Below, piece by piece: positions 50,823-62,565 of a stretch of 64,000 nt of DNA. The notes beneath the pieces are model-generated. The model was given only the letters and a program-made list of their open reading frames with translations. It ran no database searches and was not told where the DNA came from. Source of the stretch: Aristolochia californica (taxonomy: Eukaryota; Streptophyta; Magnoliopsida; Piperales; Aristolochiaceae); contig JARWKL010000007.1 of assembly GCA_029961685.1 (NCBI GenBank), forward strand, positions 20,221,013 through 20,285,012. The letters are read 5' to 3'. The translations under genes were made by a program, and so were the position numbers. Each line of letters starts with the position of its first letter. Positions within the stretch are counted from its first letter, which is position 1.

Positions 50823-53522
50823 GCACAATGTAAAATTGTATGGAGAGATAATTCCAAAAAGTGTCTGTAATTTTTAGGGATTGTAAGACCTTTTTAGTTT
50901 TTATATCTTAGGTTTTGCAATCGTCGGGAAAAATTGGTGGCAGAGGATTTTTAACTGAGTGTTGAATTGCAATCCATAAGTCATTTCATACAAAAATATA
51001 GCTCGTTACGCATGATAAATCATTTTACAATCTTCTACGATTGTTAGATCAAATTTTTGAAAATGGGCAAAATAATGACTTGTTAGACTCGGGTAAATAT
51101 CCCACCGCACGTTCACTTGAGAATTTAATGAGCGTTTTTTATTCTCTTTAAAATCTTTGGATCCATAGGTCATTTGAATCTTTAACATGTTGCAAGAATC
51201 CATATCCATTTTTAAAACATGTGTAGAAAAAATGTCTTTCATGTAAAATTCCAAGTTTAATAGGGTTGGACTAATGGAATTTCCCAAACTTGGATAACAA
51301 AACTTTTGTGTTCATTTTTGGTGTGTGAGTAGATATTTTTTATTTACATTAGTTATTATTTTAAAGATTTTCCACACATCAACAATAAAATTTTTATTTT
51401 GTTGTGATCTTTTTTGCCTTTTTTGTTTACGGGATGAAGGGGGAACGAAAACTATAAGTTCTGATTTAAGAAAAAAGTGTACATCTAAAATGGAAATCCA
51501 CAATGCACAAATGTAGAGAGAGATATTTCCAAAGAGTGTATGTATGTTTTAGGGATCGTATGCACTTTTTCGTTTTTATATCTAAGGTTTTGCAATCGAC
51601 GGGAAACGGGGCTGGCTGGCGATTTTAAACTGAGGGTTGACTTCAAATCCATAAGTCATTTCTTAAAAAAATATAGCCCGTTACGCATGACAAATCACTT
51701 TACAATCATCTATGATTGTTAACTCAACTTTTTTATTATGGGCAAAATAATGGCTTGTTTGACTCGGGCAAATATCCCACCGCACGTTCACTTGAGAATT
51801 TAATGAGCGTTTGTTATTCTCTTCAAAAGCTTTGGATCCATAGGTCATTTGCATCTTTAACATGTTTCTGGCATGCATATCCATTTTTAAAACATGTGTA
51901 GAAAAAATCTCCTTCATGTAAAATTCCAAGCTTAATAGGGTTGGACTAATGGAATTTCCCAAACTTGGATAACAAAACTTTTGTGTTCGTTTGTGGTGTG
52001 TGAATAGATATTTTTTATTCACATTAGTTATTATTTTAAATATTTTCCACACATCAACCATAAAATTTTTATTTTGTTGTGATCTTTTTTGCCTTTTTTG
52101 TTTACGGGATGAAGGGAGAGCGAAAAACTCAAAGTTTTGATTTAAGAAAAATGTGTACATCTAAAATGGAAATACACAATGTACAAATGTAGAGAGAGAT
52201 ATTTCCAAAGAGTGTCTGTATGTTTTAGGGATCGTATGCACTTTTTCGTTTTTATATCTAAGGTTTTGCAATCGTCGGGAAACGGGGGAGGCGGGCGATT
52301 TTTAACTGAGTGATGACTTCAAATCCATAAGTTATTTCTTACAAAAATATAGCCCGTTACGGTTGACAAATCACTTTACAATCATCTTTGATTGTTTGAT
52401 CAACTTTTTGAATATGGGCAAAATAATGGCTTGTTTGACTCGGGCAAATATCCTACCGCACGTTCACTTGAGAATTTAATGAGCGTTTGTTATTCTCTTT
52501 AAAAGCTTTGGATCAATAAGTCATTTGAATCTTTAACATGTTTCTGGCACGCATATCCATATTTAAAACATGTGTAGAAAAAATATCCTTCATGTAAAAT
52601 TCCAAGCTTAATAGGGTTGGACTAATGGAATTTCCCAAACTTGGATAACAAAACTTTTGTGTTCTTTTGTGGTGTGTGAATAGATATTTTTTATTTACAT
52701 TAGTTATTATTTTAAATATTTTCCACACATCAACTATAAATTTTTTATTTTGTTGTGATCTTTTTGGCCTTTTTTGTTTACGGGATGAAGGGGGAGCGAA
52801 AACTATAAGTTCTGATTTAAGAAAAAAGTGTACATCTAAAATGGAAATTGACAATGCACAAATGTAGAGTGAGATATTTCAAGAGTGTCTGTATGTTTTA
52901 GGGATCGTATGCACTTTTTCATTTTTATATCTAAGGTTTTGCAATCGCCGGGAAACGGGGGAGGCGGGCGATTTTAAACTGAGGGTTGACTATAAATCCA
53001 TAAATCATTTCTTACAAAAATATAGCCTGTTACGCATGACAAATCACTTTACAATCATCTACGATTGTTAGCTCAACTTTTTTAATATGGGCAAAATAAT
53101 GGCATGTTTGACTCGGGCAAATATCCCACCGCACGTTCACTTGAGAATTTAATGAGTGTTTGTTATTCTCTTTCAAAGCTTTGGATCCATAGGTCATTTG
53201 TATCTTTAACATGTTTCTGGCATGCATATCCATTTTTAAACCATGTGTAGAAAAAATCCCCTTCATGTAAAATTCCAAGATATTAGTTTTGGACTAGTGG
53301 AATTTCCCAAACTTGGATAACAAAACTTTTGTGTTCATTTGTGGTGTGTGAATCAATTTTCTTCATTTACTTTTTTTATTGTTTTAAAATTTTTCCGTAC
53401 ATCAACTATGAAATTTTCATTTTGCTGTGATCTATTTCCCTTTTTTGTTTACGGGATGAAGGGAGAGCGAAAAACTTGAATTTTTGATTTAAGAAAAATG
53501 TGTACATCTAAAACTGAAATGC
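50823..53522. repeat. satellite block: B C/B C/B C
   Basis: Three consecutive C middles (anchors 51681, 52357, 53030). The first two have B tails, so the array re-enters C each time. Private variants ACTATAAGTTCTG and AAACTGAGGGTTGAC recur at an offset of 1353 bp, showing that a two-monomer piece was duplicated. Confidence 0.82.
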
Positions 53523-56500
53523 ACAATGCACATATGTAGAGAGAGAGATAATTCCAAAGAGTGTCTATAATTTTTAGGGATTGTAAGCACCTTTTCGTTT
53601 TTATATCTCAGGTTTTACAATCGTCGGGAAAAATGGGTTGCGGAGGATTTTTAACTGAGTTTTGAATTGCAATCCATAAGTCATTTCATACAAAAATATA
53701 GCCTATTACGCATGATAAATCACATTACTATCATCTATGATTAATTATGTCAGCTTTTTGCAAATGGGCAGAATAATGGCATGTTTGACTCAGGTAAATA
53801 TCCCACCGCAAGTTCACTTGAGAATTTAATGAGGGTTTGTTATTCTCTTTAAAAGCTTTGCATCCATAGCTCATTTTCATCTTTAACATGTTTCAAACAT
53901 GCATATCCATTTTTAAAACATGTGTGGACGAAATCTCTTTCTTGCAAAATTCCATGCTATTACGGTTAAACTAGTGGCATTTCCAAAAATTGGATAACAA
54001 AACTTTTGTGTTCATTTGTGTTGGGTGAACAAATTTTCTTTATTCATATTTGTTATTTTTTTAAATTTTTTCCATACATCAACTATAAAATTTTCATTTT
54101 GTTGTAAGCTTTTTGCTTTGTTTGTTTTCGGGATGAAGGGAGAGGGAAAAGTCAAAGTTTTCATTTAAGAAAAAAGTGTACATCTAAAATGGAAAAGCAC
54201 AATGCACAATTGTAGGGAGAGATAATTCCAAAGAGTGTCTGTAATTTTTAGGGATTGTAAGCTCTTTTTAGTTTTTATATCTTAGGTTTTCCAATCGTCT
54301 GGAAAAATTGGTGGCAGAGGATTTTTAACTGAGTGTTGAATTGCAATCCATAAGTCATTTCATACAAAAATATAGTTCGTTACGCATGATAAATCACTTT
54401 ACAATCATCTATGATTGTTAGATCAAATTTTCTAAAATAGGCAAAATAATGACTTGTTAGACTCGGGTAAATAACCCACCGCACGTTCACTTGAGAATTT
54501 AATGAGCGTTTTTAATTCTCTTTAAAAGCTTTGGATCCATAGGTCATTTGAATATTTAACATGTTCCAAGCATGGATATCCATTTTTAAAACATGTGTAG
54601 AAAAAATGTCCTTCATGTTAAATTCCAAGCTTAATAGGGTTGGACTTATGGAATTTCCCTAACTTGGATAACAAAACTTTTGTGTTCATTTGTGGTGTGT
54701 GAATAGATATTTTTTATTTACATTAGTTATTATTTTAAATATTTTTCACACATCAACTATAAAAATTTTATTTTGTTCTGATCTTTTTTGCCTTTTTTGT
54801 TTACGGGATGAAGGGGGTGCGAAAACTCAAAGTTCTGATTTAAGAAAAAATGTACATCTAAAATGGAAATGCACAATGCACAAATGTAGAGAGAGATATT
54901 TCCAAAGAGTGTCTGTATGTTTTAGGGATCGTATGCACTTTTTCCTTTTTATATCTAAGGTTTTGCAATCGTCTGGAAACGGGGGAGGCGGGCGATATTT
55001 AACTGAGTGTTGACTTCAAATCCATAAGTTATTTCTTAAAAAAATATAGCCCATTACCCATGATCAATCACTTTACTATCATCTATGATTGTTAGCTCAA
55101 CTTTTTGAATATGGGCAAAATAATGGCTTGTTTGACTCGGGCAAATATCCCACCGCACGTTCACTTGAGAATTTAATGAGCGTTTGTTATTCTCTTTAAA
55201 AGCTTTGGATCCATAGGTCATTTGAATCTTTAACATATTTCTGGCATGCATATCCATTTTTAAAACATGTGTAGAAAAAATCCCCTACATGTAAAATTCC
55301 AAGATATTAGTTTTGGACTAGTGGAATTTCCCAAACTTGGATAACAAAACTTTTGTGTTCATTTGTGGTGTGTGAATAAATTATCTTTATTTAATTTATT
55401 TATGGTTTTAAACTTTTTCCGTACATCAACTATGAAATTTTCATTTTTCTGTGATCTATTTGCCTTTTTCGTTTACGGGATGAATGGAGAGCGATAAACT
55501 CAAAGTTTTGATTTAAGAAAAATGTGTACATCTAAAATGGAAATGCACAATGCACATATGTAGAGAGAGATAATTCCGAAGAGTGTCTGTATGTTTTAGG
55601 GATCGTATGAACTCTTTCATTTTTATATCTAAGGGTTCGCAATCGTCGGGAAACGGGGGAGGCGGGCGATTTTTAAGCACCTTTCCGTTTTTATATCTCA
55701 GGTTTTGCAATCGTCGGGAAAAATGGGTTGCGGAGGATTTTTAACTGAGTGTTGAATTGCAATCCATAAGTCATTTCATACCAAAATATAGCCCGTTACG
55801 CATGATAAATCACATTACAATCATCTATGATTAAATATGTCAGCTTTTTGAAAATGGGCAAAATAATGGCATTTTGACTCAGGTAAATATCCCACTGCAA
55901 GTTCACTTGAGAATTGAACGAACTTTTATTATTCTCTTTAAAAGCTTTGAATCCATAGCTCATTTGCATCTTTAACATGTTTCAAACATGCATATCCATT
56001 TTTAAAACATGTGTGGACGAAATCTCTTTCTTGCAAAATTCCAAGCTATTAGGGTTAAACTAGTGGAATTCGCAAAAATTGGATAACAAAACTTTTGTGT
56101 TCATTTGAGTTGGGTGAATAAATTTTCTTTATTTATATTTGTTATTGTTTTAAATTTTTTCCATACATCAACTATAAAATTTTCATTTTGTTGTAATCTT
56201 TTTCTCTTGATTATTTTCGGGATGAAGGGAGAGCGAAAAGTCAAAGTTTTGATTTAAGAAAAAAGTGTACATCCAAAATGAAAAAGCACAATGCACAATT
56301 GTAGGGAGAGATAATTCCAAAGAGTGTCTGTAATTTTTCGGGATTGTAAGCACTTTTTAGTTTTTATAACTCAAGTTTTGCAATCGTCGGGAAAAATTGG
56401 TGGCAGAGGATTTTTAACTGAGTGTTGAATTGCAATCCATAAGTGATTTCATACAAAAATATAGCCCGTTACGCTTGAAAAATCACTTTACAATCATCTA

Positions 56501-56959
56501 TGATTGTTAGATCAATTTTTTGAAAAGTAGCAAAATAATGACTTGTTAGACTCGGGTAAATATCCCACCGCACGGTCACTTGAGAATTTAATGAGCGTTT
56601 GTTATTCTCTTTAAAAGCTTTGGATCCATAGGTCATTTGAATCTTTAACCTGTTTCTGGCATGCATATCCATTTTTAAAACATGTGCAGAAAAAATCCCC
56701 TTCATGTAAAATTCCAAGATACTAGTTTTGGACTAATGGAATTTCCCAAACTTGGGTAACAAAACTTCTGTATTCATTTGTGGTGTGTGAATAAATTTTC
56801 TTCATTTACTTTTTTTATTGTTTTAACCTTTTTTCGTACATCAACAATGAAATTTTCATTTTGCTGTGATCTATTTGCCTTTTTTGTTTACGGGATGAAG
56901 GGAGAGCGAATAACTCTAAGTTTTGATTTAAGAAAAATGTGTACATCTAAAATGGAAAT
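53523..56959. repeat. satellite block: A B C A B/C, with ~68 bp extra head
   Basis: Between anchors 55054 and 55796 (742 bp) a C-type head (about 55587-55676, ending GGCGGGCGATTTTTAA) is followed directly by an A head that starts again at GCACCTTTCCG. The last monomer (56469) is B in head and middle and C in the tail, like 17839. Confidence 0.82.
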
Positions 56960-59900
56960 GCACAATGCACATATGTAGATAGAGATAATTCCAAAGAGTG
57001 TCCATAATTTGTAGGGATTGTAAGCACCTTTTCGTTTTTATATCTCAGGTTTTGCAATCGTTGGGAAAAATGGGTTGCGGAGGATTTTTAACTGAGTTTT
57101 GAATTGCAATCCATAAGTCATTTAATCCAAAAATATAGCCCGGCACGCATGATAAATCACATTACAATCATCTATGATTAATTATGTCAGCTTTTTGCAA
57201 ATGGGCAAAATAATGGCATGTTTGACTCGGGTAAATATCCCACCGCAAGTTCACTTGAGAATTTATTGAGCGTTTGTTATTCTTATTAAAAGCTTTGCAT
57301 CCATAGCTCATTTGCATCTTTAACATGTTTCAAACAAGCATATCCATTTTTAAAACATGTGTGGACGAAATCTCTTTCTTGCAAAATTCCAAGCTATTAA
57401 GAATAAACTAGTGGAATTTCCCAAAATTGGATAACAAAACTTTTGTGTTCATTTGTCTTGGGTGAATAAATTTTCTTTATTTATATTTGTTATTTTTTAA
57501 AATTTTTACATACGTCAACTATAAAATTTTCATTTTTTTGTTAACTTTTTGCCTTGATTCTTTTCGGGATGAAGGGAGAGCGAAATGTCAAAGTTTTGAT
57601 TTAAGAAAAAAGTGTACATTTAAAATGGAAAAGCACAATGCACAATTGTAGGGAGAGATAATTCCAAAGAGTGTCTGTAATTTTTAGGGATTGTAAGCTC
57701 TTTTTAGTTTTTATATCTGAGGTTTTGCAATCGTCGGGAAAAATTGGTGGCAGAGGATTTTTAACTGAGGGTTGAGTTGCAATCCATAAGTCATTTCATA
57801 CAAAAATATAGCACGTTACGCATGATAAATCACTTTACAATCATCTTTGATTGTTAGATCAAATTTTTGAAAATGGGCAAAATAATGACTTGTTAGACTC
57901 GCCTAAATATCCCACCGCACGTTCACTTGAGAATTTAATGAGCGTTTGTTATTCTCTTTAAAAGCTTTGGATCGATAGGTGGTTTGAATCTTTAACATAT
58001 TTCAAGCATGCATATCCATTTTTAAAACATGTGAAGAAAAGTTCTCCTTCAAGTAAAATTCCAAGCTTAATAGGGTTGGACTAATGGAATTTCCCAAACT
58101 TGGATAACAAAACTTTTGTGTTCATTTGTGGTGTGTGAATAGATATGTTTTATTTACATTAGTTATTATTTTAAATATTTTCCACACATCAACTATAAAA
58201 TTTTTATTTTGTTGTGATCTTTCTTGCCTTTTTTGTTTATGGGATGAAGGGGGTGCGAAAACTCAAATTTCTGATTTAAGAAAAAAGTATACATCTAAAA
58301 TGGAAATGCACAATGCACAAATGTAGAGAGAGATATTTCCAAAGAGTGTCTGTATGTTTTAGGGATCGTATGCACTCTTTCGTTTTTATATCTAAGGTTT
58401 TGCTATCGTCGGGAAACGGGAGAGGTGGGCGATTTTTAACTGTGTTGACTTCAAATCCATAAGTCATTTCTAACAAAAATATAGCCCGTTACGCATGAAA
58501 AATCACTTTACAATCATCTATGATTGTTAGCTCAACTTTTTGAATATGGGTAAAATACTGGATTGTTTGACTCGGGCTAATATTCCACCGCACATTCACT
58601 TGAGAATTTAATGAGCGTTTGTTATTCTCTTTAAAAGCTTTGGATCCATAGGTCATTTGAATATTTAACATGTTTCTGGCCAGCATATCCATTTTTAAAG
58701 CATGTGTTGAGAAAATCTCCATCATGTAAAATTCCAAGATATTAGTTTTGGACTAGTGGAATTTCCCAAACTTGGATAACAAACTTTTTTGTTCATTTGT
58801 GGTGTGTGAATAAATTTTCTTAATTTTCTTTTTTCATTGTTTTAAACTCTTTCCGTACATCAACTATGAAATTTTCATTTTGTTGTGATCTATTTGCCAT
58901 TTTTGTTTACGGGATGAAGGGAGAGCGAAAAACTCGAAGTTTTGATTTAAGAAAAATGTGTACATCTAAAACAGAAATGCACAATGCACATATGTAGAGA
59001 GAGATAATTCCAAAGAGTGTCTTTAATTTTTATGGATTGTAAGCACCTTTTCGTTTTTATATCTCAGGTTTTACAATCGTCGGGAAAAATGGGTTGCGGA
59101 GGATTTTTAACTGAGTGTTAAATTGCAATCCATAAGTCATTTCATTCAAAAATATAGCCCGTTACGCATGATAAATCACATTACAATCATCTATGATTAA
59201 TTATGTCAGCTTTTTGCAAATGGGCAAAATAATGGCATGTTTGACTCGGGTAAATATCCCACCGCAAGTTGACTTGAGAATTTAATGACGTTTGTTATTC
59301 TCTTTAAAACCTTTGCATCCATAGCTCATTTGCTTCTTTAACATGTTTCAAACATGCATATCCATTTTTAAAACATGTGTGGATGAAATCTCTTTCTTGC
59401 AAAATTCCAAGCTATTAGGGTTAAACTAGTGGAGTTTCCCAAAATTGGATAACAAAACTTTTGGTGTTCATTTGTGTTGGGTGAATAAATTTTTTTTATT
59501 TATATTTTTTATTTTTTTAAATTTTTTCCATACATCAACTATAAAATTTTCATTTTGTTGTAGGCTTTTTGCCTTGCTTGTTTTCGGGATGAAGGGAGAG
59601 CGAAGAGTCAAAATTTTGATTTAAGAAAAAAGTGTACATCTAAAATGGAAAAGCACAATGCACAATTGTAGGGAGAGATAATTCCAACGAGTGACTGTAA
59701 TTTTTAGGGATTGTAAGCTCTTTTTGGCTTTTATATCTCAGGTTTTGCAATCGTCTGGAAAAATTGGTGGCAGAGGATTTTTAACTGAGTGTTGAATTGC
59801 AATCCATAAGTCATTTCACACAAAAATAAAGCCCGTTACTAATGATAAATCACTTTACAATCATGTATGATTGTTAGATCAAATTTTTGAAAATGGGCAA

Positions 59901-60994
59901 TATAATGACTTGTTAAACTCGGGTAAATATGCCACTGCACGTTCACTTGAGAATTTATTGAGCTTTTGTTATTGTCTTTAAAAGCTTTGGATCCATAGGT
60001 CATATGAATCTTTAACATGTTTCAAGCATGCATATCCATTTTTAAAACATGTGTAGAAAAAATCTCCTTCATGTAAAATTCCAAGCTTAATAGGGTTGGA
60101 CTAATGGAATTTCCAAAACTTGGATAACAAAACTTTTGTGTTCATTTGTGGTGTGTGAATAGAAATTTTTTATTTACATTAGTTATTATTTTAAATATTT
60201 TCCACACATCAACTATAAAATTTTTATTTTGTTGTGATCTTTTTTTGTTTACGGAATGAAGGGGGAGCGAAAATTCAAAGTTCTGATTTAAGAAAAAAGT
60301 GTACATCTAAAATGGAAATGCACAATGGACAAATGTAGAGAGAAATATTTCCAAAGAGTGTCTGTATGTTTTAGGGATCGTATGCACTTTTTTATTTTTT
60401 ATATCTAAGGTTTTGCAATCGTCGGGAAACGGGGGAGGTGGGCGATTTTTAACTGAGTGTTGACTTCAAATCCATAAGTCATTTCTTAAAAAAATTTAGC
60501 CCGTTATGCATGACAAATCACTTTACAATCATCTATGATTGTTAGCTCAACTTTTTGAATATGGGCAAAATAATGGCTTGTTTGAGTCGGCCAAATATCC
60601 CACCGCACGTTCACTTGAGAATTTATCGAGCGTTTGTTATTCTCTTTAAAAGCTTTGGATCCATAGGTCATTTGAATCTTTAACATGTTTCTGGCCTGCA
60701 TATCCATTTTTAAAACATGTGTAGAAAAAATCTCTTTCATTTAAAATTCCAAGATATTAGTTTTGGACTAGTGGAATTTCCCAAACTTGGATAACAAAAC
60801 TTTTGTGTTTATTTGTGGTGTGTGAATAAATTTTCTTCATTTACTTTTTTTTATTGTTTTAAACTTTTTTCGTACATCAACTATGAAATTTTCATTTTGC
60901 TGTGATCTATTTGCCTTTTTATTTACGGGATGAAGGGATTGCAGAAAACTCGAAGTTTTGATTTAAAAAAAATGTGTACATCTAAAACGGAAAT

Positions 60995-61668
60995 GCACAA
61001 TGCACATATGTGGATAGAGATAATTCCAAAGAGTGACATTAATTTTTAGGGTTTGTAAGCACCTTTTCATTTTTATATCTCAGGTATTACAATGGTCGGG
61101 AAAAATGGGATGCGGAGGATTTTTAATTGAGTGTTGAATTGCAATCCATAAGTCATTCCTTACAAAAATATAGCCCGTTACGCATGATAAATCACATTAC
61201 AATCACCTATGATTAATTATGTCAGCTTTTTGCAAATGGGAAAAATAATGGCTTGTTTGACTCGGGTAAATATCCCACCGGAATTTCACTTGAGAATTTA
61301 ATGAGTGTTTGTTATTCTCTTGAAAAGCTTTGCATCCATAGCTCATTTGCGTCTTTAACATGTTTCAAACATGCATATCCATTTTTAAAACATGTGTGGA
61401 CGAAATCTCTTTCTTGCAAAATTCCAAGCTATTAGGGTTAAACTAGTGGAATTTCCCAAAATTGGATAACAAAACTTTTGTGTTCATTTGTGTTGGGTGA
61501 AAAAAATTTCTTTATTTATATTTGTTATTGTTTTAAATTTTTTCCATACATAAACTATAAAATTTTCATTTTGTTGTAAGTTTTTTGCCTTGTTTGTTTG
61601 CGGGATGAAGGGAGAGCGAAAAGTCAAAGTTTTGATTTAAGAAAAGTGTATACATCTAAAATGGAAAA
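60995..61668. repeat. exemplar satellite monomer, type A (674 bp)
   Basis: Phase starts at GCACAATGCAC. Type A marks: head with GGGTTGCGGAGG (this copy reads GGGATGCGG), TTAATTATGTCAGC after the anchor, AAATGGCATG-like mid section, CGCAAGTTCAC in most copies, TTTGCATCCATAGCTC, CTATTAGGGTTAAACTAG, GTTGGGTGAATAAA and AAGCTTTTTGCC. It lacks the GGATCC present in most B and C copies and carries the A-specific CATGTTT/AAACATG dyad. Confidence 0.88.
61359..61373. repeat. 15-bp dyad specific to A monomers (example)
   Basis: CATGTTTCAAACATG has 7-bp perfect arms around one base. B monomers read CATGTTTCAAGCATG (one arm mismatch) and C monomers CATGTTTCTGGCATG (broken), so full symmetry marks type A. 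Confidence 0.8.
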
Positions 61669-62342
61669 GCACAATGCAAAATTTTAGGGAGAGATAATTC
61701 CAAAGAGTGTCGGTAATTTTCAGGGATTGTAAGCTCTTTTTAGTTTTTATATCTCAGGTTTTGCAGTCGTCGGGAAAAATTGGTGGTAGAGGATTTTTAA
61801 CTGAGTGTTGAATTGTAATCCATAAGTCATTTCATAAAAAAATATTGCCCGTTACGCATGATAAATCACTTTACAATCATTTATGATTGTTAGATGAAAT
61901 TTTTGAAAATGGGCAAAATAATGACTTGTTAGACTCGGGTAAATATCCCACCACACGTTCACTTGAGAATTTAATGAGTATTTGTTATTCTCTTTAAAAG
62001 CTCTGGTTCCATAGGTTGTTTGAATCTTTAACATGTCTCAGGCATGCATATCAATTTTTAAAACATGTGTAGAAAAAATCTCCTTCATGTAAATTCCAAG
62101 CTTAATAGGGTTGGACTATTGGAATTTCCAGAACTTGGATCACAAAACTTTTGTGTTCATTTGTGGTGTGTGAATAGATATTTTTTATTTAAATTAGTTA
62201 TTATTTTAAATATTTTCCACCCATAAACTGTAAAATTTTTATTTTGCTGAGATCTTTTTTGCCTTTTTTGTTTACAGGATGAAGGGGGAGCGAAAACTCA
62301 AAGTTCTGATCTAAGAAAAAAGCGTACATCTAAAATGGAAAA
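61669..62342. repeat. exemplar satellite monomer, type B (674 bp)
   Basis: Type B marks: head with TGTAGGGAGAG (here TTTAGGGAGAG), CTCTTTTTAG and ATTGGTGGCAGAGG, then GTTAGATCAAATTTTTGAAAA (one base changed here), AATGACTTGTTAGACTCGG, a tail with CTTAATAGGGTTGGACTAAT and AGATATTTTTTATTTACATT, and GGGGGAGCGAAAACTCAAAG. The tail-to-head transition leads into type C. Confidence 0.88.
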
Positions 62343-62446
62343 GCACAAAGCACAAACGTAGAGAGAGATATTTCTAAAGAGTGTCTGTATGTTTTAGCGA
62401 TCGTATGCAGTTTTTTCTTTTTTATATCTAAGGTTTTGCAATCGTC

Positions 62447-62465
62447 GGGAAACGGGGGAGGCGGG
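62447..62465 (+). other. G-rich box in C-monomer head (example)
   Basis: GGGAAACGGGGGAGGCGGG stands in otherwise AT-rich DNA. It has four runs of at least two G with short loops, so it might form a two-tetrad G-quadruplex on the + strand. It occurs about once per HOR, in type C heads; A and B heads have AAAAATGGGTTGCGGAGG or AAAAATTGGTGGCAGAGG instead. Confidence 0.6.
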
Positions 62466-62547
62466 CGATTTTTAACTGAGTGTTGACTTCAAATCCATAA
62501 GTCATTTCTTACAGAAATATAGCCCGTTACGCATGAAAAATCACTTT

Positions 62548-62565
62548 ACAATCATCTATGATTGT
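62548..62565. repeat. 18-bp dyad conserved once per monomer (example in C)
   Basis: ACAATCATCTATGATTGT is a perfect inverted repeat (8-bp arms, 2-bp centre) starting 21 bp after the anchor. It recurs in most B and C monomers; in A the arms shrink to 6 bp because the right side reads ATGATTAATT. Confidence 0.85.

Noticed and set aside
62441..62458. CENP-B-box-like motif (TCGTCGGGAAACGGGG) in C heads
   Set aside because: The spacing between the TCG part and the CGGG part is one base off and the first TT is not met, so it fails the essential pattern of the mammalian box; a plant CENP-B function is also doubtful.
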